A stretch of 64,000 nt of DNA from the NCBI GenBank assembly GCA_963725505.1, contig CAVRYN010000022.1:124001-188000 (forward strand). The letters are read 5' to 3'. Below the pieces are notes generated by a model. The model searched no databases. It saw nothing but the letters and a program-made list of their open reading frames with translations, and was not told the origin of the DNA. Of this stretch, positions 10,037 through 17,762 are shown piece by piece. The position numbers and the translations under genes were made by a program. This stretch comes from Udaeobacter sp963725505 (GTDB lineage Bacteria > Verrucomicrobiota > Verrucomicrobiia > Chthoniobacterales > UBA10450). Positions within the stretch are counted from its first letter, which is position 1, and each line of letters opens with the position of its first letter.

Positions 10037-10112
10037 GTTCAACAAGAGCAAACAGAGAGAATGGAGATGAAATGCAAAAAACTCTGTTTCCTCTGTTATC
10101 TCCTGTAAAAAA
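10037..10112. repeat. MITE-like inverted repeat, copy D (right flank of GxxExxY)
   Basis: Left arm TTCAACAAGAGCAAACAGAG, right arm CTCTGTTATCTCCTGTAAAA. It begins 9 bp after the GxxExxY stop codon. Confidence 0.75.
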
Positions 10113-10169
10113 TTCAACTTCACGGAAAAATCTTGACGACAATCCTGCCAATTTCGTAGGCTCCTTTTT

Positions 10170-10769
10170 ATGACTACCAAATTTCTTGCCCTGGTTTCTG
10201 TAATCGGCCTTGCAACCATCTGCGTTCTGCAAGCTCAGTCACCGACCCCGGCCGAATCACCCGCTGCGTCGCCTGCAAAACATCGCGCGCACAAAAAAGC
10301 TGAGGCGGCGGCGTCTCCGGCTGCGGGAGCTGAAGCTTCGCCTTCGCCAACGGCTAAACGTGGCCGGAAAGCAAAGACAGCCGCCGAGGCTTCACCGTCA
10401 CCGGCCGAAGCTGCAGTTTCCCCTTCGCCAGCTGCTAAACACGCCCGGAAAACAAAAGCGACGGCCGCCGCCTCGCCGGCTGTGAGTCCATCAGCCTCGC
10501 CCGCGAAGAAGACACTTGCCGACTTTTTTAAGCCCCAAACTTCAGCAAGCCCGGCCCCGAACCCAGTGCCTGCAACAGGAACTGGCGCTGCGGCAGTGGC
10601 CAACGCGACCGCTGCCCCGGGCGGGGGACATGGTCTCGTGTGGGTCAATACCGAGACGCATGTCTATCACAAGGAAGGCACGCGTTTCTACGGCAAGACC
10701 AAGAAGGGCAAGTACGTGAGCGAAGCTGATGCGATCAAAGAAGGCGACAAGGCGGCTAAGCGAGAATAG
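10170..10769 (+). CDS. secreted Ala/Pro/Lys-rich protein with C-terminal VWVN..YHKEGTRFYG domain
   Basis: Signal peptide (MTTKFLALVSVIGLATICV..AQS), then about 110 residues of low-complexity Ala, Ser, Pro and Lys with imperfect repeats (ASPSPAAKHARKTK). The C-terminal domain of about 45 residues reads GLVWVNTETHVYHKEGTRFY, then GKTKKGKYVSEADAIKEGDK. That domain recurs at the end of secreted proteins in soil bacteria; function unknown. The basic, Pro-rich stalk suggests an envelope- or peptidoglycan-associated protein. A possible promoter, TTGACG (10132) and TAGGCT 18 bp later, precedes the start. Confidence 0.7.
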   Translation: MTTKFLALVSVIGLATICVLQAQSPTPAESPAASPAKHRAHKKAEAAASPAAGAEASPSPTAKRGRKAKTAAEASPSPAEAAVSPSPAAKHARKTKATAAASPAVSPSASPAKKTLADFFKPQTSASPAPNPVPATGTGAAAVANATAAPGGGHGLVWVNTETHVYHKEGTRFYGKTKKGKYVSEADAIKEGDKAAKRE

Positions 10770-10875
10770 GTCGGCCGAAACTCACCAGGAACCCCGTTGC
10801 CTGGTGAAAGCGCACTGGCTCCCGGCAGGCTTGCCTGCGTAACGATTCGAACGCGACTCGAGAGGACGGCAGTCT

Positions 10876-11322
10876 CTATACTTGAGCGGACTGGCCGCTG
10901 GACGATTGGCCAGCAAGGTTTTGCAACAGCGACGGCAGCAGAGCCGCCAATCCTTGTTGATGGTCCGCGGCGGGATCTACTTTTCCTTCCGGCGTAAGTT
11001 TGTCGACGATCTTTGGCAGGTATTCAGCCAGGAAGGTCGAGGCAACGGCGGGATCCACTCCCATTTTGGCCGCCATCGCGCTGACCTGCTCGGAGCCGAG
11101 CGCTTTCTGAATTTGATCGCTGGAAACCGGCTGGTTTTCACCCACGCCAACCCACGATTGGAATGCGTTCCCCTGGCCACTCTGTGCAAATTTGCTGGCC
11201 AGTCCTTGCAGACCGCCGCTCTGCGCGAGGAGACCGCCGAGAATTCCCATCAGCGGATTCGCCTCACCGGATGCGCCGCTTTTTCCACTAACTGCGCCGA
11301 GTATTGAGTCGAGTAATCCCAT
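10876..11322 (-). CDS. YidB family (DUF937) protein
   Basis: The start is set at MGLLDSILGAVSG, which has AAGGAGC seven bases upstream; the longer frame adds an unlikely Lys/Arg leader. The 148-residue protein has the YidB pattern: a Gly-rich first third (LMGILGGLLAQSGG), FQSWVGVGENQPVS, IQKALG and FLAEYLPKIVDKLTPEG. YidB proteins are small soluble proteins of unknown function. Convergent with the secreted protein before it and divergent from GlsB. Confidence 0.85.
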   Translation of the reverse strand: MGLLDSILGAVSGKSGASGEANPLMGILGGLLAQSGGLQGLASKFAQSGQGNAFQSWVGVGENQPVSSDQIQKALGSEQVSAMAAKMGVDPAVASTFLAEYLPKIVDKLTPEGKVDPAADHQQGLAALLPSLLQNLAGQSSSGQSAQV

Positions 11323-11548
11323 AATTTTGCTCCTTTTCTTGTTGGTTGCGAGTGAGATGAACAAGCGGTTACGCTCGTCACACACAGAGTATCAAGCAAA
11401 GCGGCGCGCGAAAAGACAAATTTAGTGGTTAAATGCGGGTTGGACGGAATATCCGCGGGAAGAACGAATTTACAATTTTCTTTGCAAAAAGGAATCGACA
11501 TTGCCTTGAGCGAACTGTTAGCCTCTACGGCCTAACCAAAACAAATCT

Positions 11549-11803
11549 ATGCTACACATTATTTGGTACATCATCGTCGGTTTCATCGTCGGTTTGATCG
11601 CACGGGCCATCATGCCCGGGGCCCAGCATCTCGGTTTCATAATGACCACGCTGCTTGGGATCGCTGGCTCGATCGTCGGTGGATTGATCGGCCGCTTGTT
11701 TTCCAAACCGGAACCGGGCTCGGCGTTTCATCCGGCCGGTTTAATCATGTCGATCATCGGCGCTATCATTCTACTATTTATTTGGATAAAATTAGCGACC
11801 TGA
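11549..11803 (+). CDS. GlsB/YeaQ/YmgE family stress membrane protein
   Basis: An 84-residue protein of three membrane helices: IIWYIIVGFIVGLIARAIMPG, then a Gly-rich one (TLLGIAGSIVGGLIG) and a last one (GLIMSIIGAIILLFIWI). The GLIARAIMPG and GxxGSxxGG patterns identify the transglycosylase-associated / GlsB family, generally induced by envelope stress. Complete. Confidence 0.9.
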   Translation: MLHIIWYIIVGFIVGLIARAIMPGAQHLGFIMTTLLGIAGSIVGGLIGRLFSKPEPGSAFHPAGLIMSIIGAIILLFIWIKLAT

Positions 11804-11910
11804 CGAAGGTCATTGGCCGCTCGGCCTCGTTCAAATGCGAGGCAAATATTACGTCTCTATGCAGCGTTGGATGTCCCGTCTCCAGCGCATTCGGCGATGT
11901 CTCACCGCGG

Positions 11911-11927
11911 TGGGACCAAAGTCTCAT
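11911..11927 (+). promoter_or_regulatory. palindromic operator, copy 4 (aquaporin)
   Basis: TGGGACCAAAGTCTCAT, imperfect inverted repeat of the window-wide motif, ending 50 bp before the aquaporin ATG. Confidence 0.6.
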
Positions 11928-11977
11928 TGTTGATGCGGCTTGCTTTTTTCAAGCTGTGTCTGGTAACAACGTAACTT

Positions 11978-12652
11978 ATGAACAAATACATCGCAGAATT
12001 CATTGGAACTTTCTTCCTCGTCCTGACGATTGGTTGCACTGGAATTGGCGCGGGCGCGGGTGTCATTGCGCCGCTCGCTATCGGGGCGGCACTTATGGTG
12101 ATGGTTTTCGCCGGCGGCCACATCTCTGGAGCGCATTATAATCCGGCGGTAACAGTGGGCGTCTTAATCCGGGGTAAAGTGAATGCAGCCGACGTTGTGC
12201 CTTACTGGATTGCGCAATTCGTTGCCGCTGCGATCGCCGCCATCGTAGTGACTAAATTCCTCCGGGCCGGTGCTCCTGTCACTCCGATCACGCCGCATAT
12301 TGGCCCGGCGCTGCTTGCGGAATTTCTCTTCACGTTCGCGCTCGTGTATGTGGTCTTAAACGCGGCTACCGCGGAAGGCACTTCAGGAAATTCGTTTTAT
12401 GGACTGGCCATCGGCATGACGGTGATGACCGGTGCGTTCGCCGTCGGCGACATTTCGGGTGGCGCATTTAATCCTGCAGTCGCTCTGGGCATCTGCATTC
12501 TTGGGATTTCGAGCTGGGCAAACATCTGGATTTATCTGCTGGCCGAGTTGGCGGCCGCTGTCCTGGCGGCCGTTATTTTCCAGTTGATCAATCCGCCGAT
12601 GCAGACCACCCCGATCGCAACGGACGAGCCGCCTTACGAGACCCCGCGTTAA
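11978..12652 (+). CDS. aquaporin (MIP family channel)
   Basis: A 224-residue inner-membrane water or solute channel with six membrane helices and both half-helix NPA motifs: HYNPAVTVGV near residue 52 and AFNPAVALGI near 166. The start MNKYIAEFIGTFFLV is typical. The loop-E position before the second NPA carries GDISGGAFNPA, so the usual selectivity-filter Arg after NPA is replaced by Ala-Leu; this may point to a glycerol, urea or ammonia preference rather than water alone. An operator copy sits just upstream, suggesting stress control. Confidence 0.92.
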   Translation: MNKYIAEFIGTFFLVLTIGCTGIGAGAGVIAPLAIGAALMVMVFAGGHISGAHYNPAVTVGVLIRGKVNAADVVPYWIAQFVAAAIAAIVVTKFLRAGAPVTPITPHIGPALLAEFLFTFALVYVVLNAATAEGTSGNSFYGLAIGMTVMTGAFAVGDISGGAFNPAVALGICILGISSWANIWIYLLAELAAAVLAAVIFQLINPPMQTTPIATDEPPYETPR

Positions 12653-12780
12653 GTTTCGCACCGAATAAGCAGCGGCGAAGGCGACGGCTTCACCTTCGGC
12701 GCGAGCTTAACGTTCCGAACGGATCAAACAGAAGGTATGGCTGGCTGCCCGGCGAGAGGAGCACGACGTCGGGGTCGTGC

Positions 12781-13113
12781 TCAATGCGCTCCTGCGATCA
12801 TTTCCTTCATGATCTTCCGACCGGTCGCCTGCAACGGCCCCATGCCGCTCCCAGGCAGGAACCACATGCCTTTGTCTTGGTCGCGGCAGTACACAATGTT
12901 GACGCCGTCGCTGGCGACTGCGTGATGGAATGTAGCGCCGGGGTTCTCGGCAATGAATCGGAAGAAGGTCTCGCGCCACGGATCATCGGCGTAACGGAAC
13001 AGTTCTGCCCCAAGCTTCTTTAGTTCTTCAACGCTGATCGTACGAATCGATTTGGCGATGGCTTTGCGGCGCTCCTTGTCGAGGTTCTCAAGATCGAATG
13101 TTTCGAATGGCAT
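12781..13113 (-). CDS. conserved hypothetical protein
   Basis: The start is placed at MPFETFDLENLDKERR; the longer frame adds a poor leader. About 110 residues, soluble, mixed charge. Notable segments are RRKAIAKSIRTISVEELKKLG, DPWRETFFRFIAENPG and GMWFLPGSGMGPLQATGRKI. No family recognised. A 9-bp stem (12759-12782) lies at the stop codon but has no T run, so it is not called a terminator. Confidence 0.55.
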   Translation of the reverse strand: MPFETFDLENLDKERRKAIAKSIRTISVEELKKLGAELFRYADDPWRETFFRFIAENPGATFHHAVASDGVNIVYCRDQDKGMWFLPGSGMGPLQATGRKIMKEMIAGAH

Positions 13114-13393
13114 GGGGTTGAGTTTAGTCTGTTGAATATCGTTTGCCAGCCAATGGAAAAGATCTGGATGAGCGGCAACTGAAGTAGCCATGACTCATTT
13201 TTACCAGCAATGGCAGCCAGCTGATGTGATCGAAGCCTATGATCAGAGCGCACCGGATTGAAGGTAAATTGTTCGCTCTCACAGGCGGCGCCATTGCTCT
13301 GAAAGTCGAAACACACAGAGATCTACACATTGCGCTTGAACAGCACCCGCAGGAGGTGCTCCTATTCCGAATTTCGTATCAGCGATCCAGCCA

Positions 13394-14497
13394 GTGTTCA
13401 TCGTGAAGTTAAAACCATCACTCAGTTGGCTCCTTCTGTTCGTGCCGATTGCGATTGTAATGCGGTTCTGGCCGGTTGCGGAGAATCCCACGGCGCTTTT
13501 CATTTGCTCGGCCATCGGCATTATTCCGCTGGCGGGATGGATGGGGCGCGCGACGGAGGCGTTGGCCGCGCGAATGGGCGAAGGAGCCGGCGGATTATTG
13601 AATGCCACGTTTGGGAACGCGGCAGAACTGATTATAGCCGTGGTTGCGCTCTCGAAAGGTCTCAGCGGCGTGGTCAAAGCGTCGATCACGGGCTCGATTA
13701 TCGGCAACATTCTGCTCGTATTCGGGCTGTCGATCTTGTGCGGCGGTGCTAAGTACAGCGAACAGCGGTTTAATCGGACTGGCGCGCGCACGTCGGCAAT
13801 CTCCCTATCCCTGGCGGCGATCGCGCTGATCATTCCGACGGCGTTCCATATGGCCGCAGAGCGCAGCCCAAGTGGCTGGAGTCCGATAATGGAGCAGCGG
13901 CTTTCGCTGGCGATCGCCCTGGTGCTTTTTCTCACCTACTTCTGCGTGCTCAGTTTCTCGCTCAAGACGCACCGACATTTCTTTCAAGGCACCGAAGGCG
14001 GACTTGAGGAAAAAAGCGAATACTGGTCGCGCGGCAAAGCGATCATAATCCTGCTCGTCGCCACCGGATTCGTGGCGCTGCTTGCGGAATTTTTGGTCGG
14101 CACAATCGAGAGCGTGCGCGCGACGTTCGGCCTCACCGAGACTTTCGTCGGCATCATCGTCGTCGCGATTATCGGCAACGCCGCCGAGCACTCGGCCGCC
14201 ATTCTCATGGCGCTGAAAAACAAAATGGATCTGACCGTTGGGATCGCGATTGGATCGAGCTTGCAGATCGCGCTCTTTGTCGCTCCGCTGCTGCTATTCG
14301 TCTCTTATTTGTTTGGCAAGCCGATGGATCTTGAGTTCTCGCGGCCGGAAGTATTCGCCGTAGTCGCTTCGGTTTACATCCTGTTCCAAATCAGTGGCGA
14401 CGGGGAAACGAACTGGATCGAAGGCGTCCAGCTTCTCTCCGTTTACGTTATCCTCGGTATTTTGTTTTTCTATCTGCCGGAAGCTGTCGCGCACTAG
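13394..14497 (+). CDS. Ca2+/H+ antiporter (CaCA superfamily)
   Basis: A 367-residue membrane protein with about eleven helices. It has the two cation-binding alpha repeats: TFGNAAELIIAVVAL near residue 73 and IIGNAAEHSAAILMAL near 257, each with the essential Glu. It exports calcium in exchange for protons. GTG start at 13394 (VFIVKLKPSLSW). An acidic-histidine loop (KTHRHFFQGTEGGLEEK) lies between the halves, as usual. Complete. Confidence 0.9.
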   Translation: MFIVKLKPSLSWLLLFVPIAIVMRFWPVAENPTALFICSAIGIIPLAGWMGRATEALAARMGEGAGGLLNATFGNAAELIIAVVALSKGLSGVVKASITGSIIGNILLVFGLSILCGGAKYSEQRFNRTGARTSAISLSLAAIALIIPTAFHMAAERSPSGWSPIMEQRLSLAIALVLFLTYFCVLSFSLKTHRHFFQGTEGGLEEKSEYWSRGKAIIILLVATGFVALLAEFLVGTIESVRATFGLTETFVGIIVVAIIGNAAEHSAAILMALKNKMDLTVGIAIGSSLQIALFVAPLLLFVSYLFGKPMDLEFSRPEVFAVVASVYILFQISGDGETNWIEGVQLLSVYVILGILFFYLPEAVAH

Positions 14498-14550
14498 TTT
14501 TACAGCCGTTCACACAATACCGTGATTCGTGTTTACGACGAAGCTGGCAA

Positions 14551-14593
14551 CGTTTAGAAGACGACGTGCAGGAAGCGGTTAAGCAATTCGCCC
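14551..14593 (-). pseudogene. 3'-end scrap of the 21.1-22.3 kb membrane-protein gene
   Basis: Read on the minus strand this gives GELLNRFLHVVF and a stop, matching the last residues (GELLDRFLHVVF) of the protein at 21100-22317. About 40 of 43 bases are identical to 21097-21140. The rest of 14498-14805 carries no gene. Confidence 0.6.
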
Positions 14594-14805
14594 GATTGCA
14601 TGTAAGAATTGGCTGTTCGCGACGTGGCTTTACAAATAGATTAGCTATTACGTGCCTACGGCCCCTCTTTATTCTAGGTTCGTCCTAGCCGTGTGGATGA
14701 CCGTCTGCCTCGGCTGCCTCAACCCGCAGTTCAGCGGAAAGTCGGCGCGGGCAAGGCGGCAAGCAGTCCCTAGCCATCCTCTTAGCAATCAACCCACCAA
14801 CCAGT

Positions 14806-16362
14806 ATGCTTCCTAGTTACCAACGGTCGATTCAATGCGTCGGCACATTGCTGGCGTTGCTTTCACTCGGTGCGTGCGGAGGCCTTCCCAAGGGCGGCGA
14901 GCGCCCGCCTTCCACGGCCATGAAAAACAACGGGGGCACGGCGCTGGCGGCGGCGGTGCGTCCGCGTGTTGCAGCGCATCAGGGGCAGTCCGGCCTCCAC
15001 ACACTTTTGGACGGACGCGAGGCTCTGGCCGCGCGGCTGGCGCTGGCGGATGCGGCGCAACGCAGTCTCGATGTGCAGTATTTCATCTGGAACAAGGACA
15101 TGTCGGGCAAGGTCCTTCTCGAACATCTGTTCCGCGCGGCCGACCGCGGCGTGCGCGTGCGCTTACTGCTCGACGATCTCGGCACGATGCCCTCCGACGC
15201 CACGCTGCTCACCATCGACAGTCATCCGAACATCGAGGTGCGCATGTTCAACCCCGTGGCGCTGCGTTCGCCCCGCTTGCTCGGCATGGTCGCCGACTTC
15301 GGGCGCATCAATAAGCGGATGCACTGTAAGTCGTTCACCGCCGACGGGCAGGCTTCTATCGTCGGCGGCCGCAATATCGGCGATGAATATTTCGAGGCGC
15401 ATGCGGTGATGAATTTTGCCGATCTCGACGTGGTGGTCATCGGCCCCGTGGTGAAGGAGGTGTCCGACGAATTCGATCTTTATTGGAACAATCAGTCTTC
15501 GATTCCGATCGCCGCGCTGGCGCGACAAAACACGACGCCCGAGCAGTTCGCCGCGCAGCGGGCGGCGCTCATCGCATACCACGAGACCGCGGCTGATTCT
15601 GCCTACGCGCAGAGCCTGCGCGACAGTGAATTTGCCCGGCAACTCAGGAATCGAAACGTATCTTACTACTGGGGAAAGGCCACGATCGTGGAAGACCATC
15701 CTGACAAGGTGGCCACTTCCGCCGACAAGACGGAGACGCATCTCGCCCCGCAGTTGCGCAAGGTCGTCGATCAAACGAAGCGCGAGCTGTTCCTCGTCTC
15801 GCCTTACTTCGTGCCGGGAAAGAAGGGTGTCGAGCTTCTGGCCAGCGTGCGCCAGCGCGGCGTGCGAGTCGTCGTGATTACCAATTCGCTGGCTTCCACC
15901 GACGGGGTGCCGGTGCACTCCAAATACCAGCTCTATCGCAAGGCGCTGATCGAGGCCGGCGTCGAACTCTATGAGATCAAGCCGATCGCCGGTGCCCAGC
16001 TCAAGCGGCGCTTTCGCGAACCGGCTGGATCAAGCATTGGTGGCTTGCATGCGAAGACGTTTACCTTCGACCGCCGGATTGGTTTCATCGGCTCCTACAA
16101 TCTCGATCCGCGCTCGAGCAAACTGAATACGGAAATGGGTGTGCTCTTCAACTGTCCGGCGCTGGCGAGGCGTCTGCCGGAAACGACCGAGCGCGATCTC
16201 AGCCGCAAGGCGTATCGCGTCGAACTCGCAGGAAACCGTCTCGTGTGGGTGACGCGCGAGGATGGCAAGCAAGTGTGCTACAACTCCGAGCCCGGGACCG
16301 ATCTCTGGAAGCGCATCCAGGCACAGGTGATAAGCTGGCTGCCTATCGAGTGGCTGCTCTAG
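14806..16362 (+). CDS. phospholipase D family lipoprotein (cardiolipin synthase C-like)
   Basis: A 518-residue exported lipoprotein with lipobox LGAC at about residue 24. Two phospholipase D domains follow. The first has VQYFIWNKD and its HKD site as HCKSFTAD near residue 172. The second has HAKTFTFD near 408 with GSYNLDPRSS. The layout matches ClsC/YmdC-like enzymes that remodel phospholipids. It is followed, 22 bp later, by the DUF5329 and EEP genes on the same strand, making a likely three-gene envelope-lipid operon. Confidence 0.88.
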   Translation: MLPSYQRSIQCVGTLLALLSLGACGGLPKGGERPPSTAMKNNGGTALAAAVRPRVAAHQGQSGLHTLLDGREALAARLALADAAQRSLDVQYFIWNKDMSGKVLLEHLFRAADRGVRVRLLLDDLGTMPSDATLLTIDSHPNIEVRMFNPVALRSPRLLGMVADFGRINKRMHCKSFTADGQASIVGGRNIGDEYFEAHAVMNFADLDVVVIGPVVKEVSDEFDLYWNNQSSIPIAALARQNTTPEQFAAQRAALIAYHETAADSAYAQSLRDSEFARQLRNRNVSYYWGKATIVEDHPDKVATSADKTETHLAPQLRKVVDQTKRELFLVSPYFVPGKKGVELLASVRQRGVRVVVITNSLASTDGVPVHSKYQLYRKALIEAGVELYEIKPIAGAQLKRRFREPAGSSIGGLHAKTFTFDRRIGFIGSYNLDPRSSKLNTEMGVLFNCPALARRLPETTERDLSRKAYRVELAGNRLVWVTREDGKQVCYNSEPGTDLWKRIQAQVISWLPIEWLL

Positions 16363-16384
16363 GCATCCCGTCAAAACCGATTTC

Positions 16385-16744
16385 ATGCGTCAGCTTTTCG
16401 CTTCCATTTTCATGCTGCTCCTCACCGCTGCGATCGCGTTGGCGCTGGATCCGCAGACGAAGGCGGAAATCGACGAGTTGATTTCTTTCGTCCAGACGTC
16501 GGGTGTTCGCTTCATTCGCAACGGCACGGAGTATTCCTCGGCCGAGGGTGCGCAACATCTGCGCGACAAACTCGCGAAAGCTGGCGACCGCGTGAAGACG
16601 ACCGATGACTTCATCGCCGGAATTGCCAGCACGAGTTATATCTCCGGCAAACCTTACCTGGTGAAATTCGCTGATGGTCACACTCAGCCCACGGGCGATT
16701 GGTTGCGGGCGCACCTCGCCGAGGTCAGGAAGAACAAAGGGTGA
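16385..16744 (+). CDS. DUF5329 family secreted protein
   Basis: A 119-residue protein with a signal peptide (MRQLFASIFMLLLTAAIALA), then TKAEIDELISFVQTSGVRFIRNG, YSSAEGAQHLRDKLAKAGDRV and ISGKPYLVKFADG, the DUF5329 pattern. Its TGA overlaps the GTG of the next gene by four bases, so translation is probably coupled. Function unknown; its context is phospholipid cleavage. Confidence 0.82.
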   Translation: MRQLFASIFMLLLTAAIALALDPQTKAEIDELISFVQTSGVRFIRNGTEYSSAEGAQHLRDKLAKAGDRVKTTDDFIAGIASTSYISGKPYLVKFADGHTQPTGDWLRAHLAEVRKNKG

Positions 16745-17697
16745 AGGCCGAATCGTTGGCCCGGCGAATCGCCCTGGCCGGCTTCGCGTTCGTCCTGGCG
16801 TGCGGTTGCGCGACTCACGCCCGGTCGGTCACCGCACCTAAGATGTCCAAACTCAGAACCGCGCACGAACTGCGCGTGATGACATTCAACCTCCGCGTCC
16901 GCACGATCCTCGACGGGCACAATATCTGGGATAAGCGACGCGACCTTGTCGTGGAGCGCGTCCGCGCCTTTGACGCCGACTTGCTCGGCACGCAGGAAGG
17001 TTTGGACTCGATGGAAACCTATCTGCGTCAACAACTCGGCGATTACACCTTCCGCGGCGTCGGTCGCGACGATGGGAAGCAGCGCGGCGAAATGTGCGGC
17101 GTGTTTTTCAAGACCGCCCGTTTCGAGTTGCTCGATGGCGGATATTTCTGGCTCAGCAAGACTCCCGAGAAGCCGGGCAGCCGCGGGTGGGCCGAGGTCT
17201 ATCCGCGCATGGTCACTTGGGTGAAGCTCCGGCCGCGTGCCGGCGGTGCGCCCTTTTACTGGTTCAATACGCACTTCGACGCCTACAGCCCTTGGGCGCG
17301 CGCGCAATCGTCGAAGCTGCTGCGCGATCGGATCGCCCACATGGCCGGCGCCATGCCCTGCATCGTCACCGGCGACTTCAACACCGGTCCCGGTTCCACG
17401 CCGTACCACACGCTGCTCGCTCCGCAGCCGACCGCGGCGTCTTCGCTGCACGACGTTTTTCGCGCCGCGCATCCGGTCGCCACGCGCGACGAAGGCACGG
17501 TGCATTTCTTCACCGGCTGGCGCGGCGGACGGCGCATGGACTGGATTCTGGCCAGTTCGCATTTCGAGACCATCGATGCAGAGATCGACCACACCCGTGG
17601 GCCCGGCGGTTACCCATCGGATCACTTCCCGGTGACCGCGACGCTACGAGGCCGCGCCGCTACTGCACCGCAGCCGAAGGCGACGCTGCGCGAATAG
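16741..17697 (+). CDS. endonuclease/exonuclease/phosphatase (EEP) family lipoprotein
   Basis: GTG at 16741, overlapping the previous stop, gives a lipoprotein signal ending LACGC. The EEP fold shows all its landmarks: VMTFNLRV, LGTQEG (metal-binding Glu), NTHFDAYS, GDFNTGPGS (catalytic Asp and Asn) and SDHFPVTA (final His). Such secreted members are phosphodiesterases or sphingomyelinase/inositol phosphatase-like enzymes. 318 residues, complete. A decayed copy of its last third is at 20790-21066. Confidence 0.88.
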   Translation: MKAESLARRIALAGFAFVLACGCATHARSVTAPKMSKLRTAHELRVMTFNLRVRTILDGHNIWDKRRDLVVERVRAFDADLLGTQEGLDSMETYLRQQLGDYTFRGVGRDDGKQRGEMCGVFFKTARFELLDGGYFWLSKTPEKPGSRGWAEVYPRMVTWVKLRPRAGGAPFYWFNTHFDAYSPWARAQSSKLLRDRIAHMAGAMPCIVTGDFNTGPGSTPYHTLLAPQPTAASSLHDVFRAAHPVATRDEGTVHFFTGWRGGRRMDWILASSHFETIDAEIDHTRGPGGYPSDHFPVTATLRGRAATAPQPKATLRE

Positions 17698-17762
17698 CCG
17701 AAGGCGTGAAAAAATGAGGGCACCCTATTTATCCGCTGCCCCGTGGAGAATTTCGGCGCTGC

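Noticed and set aside
12759..12782. 9-bp hairpin as terminator of the 12.8 kb gene
   Set aside because: Strong stem but no T run on either strand, and it overlaps the stop codon.
14673..14688. CTAGG-N5-CCTAG as another operator copy
   Set aside because: Spacing and inner bases differ from the TAGGAC-N4-GTCCTA motif.
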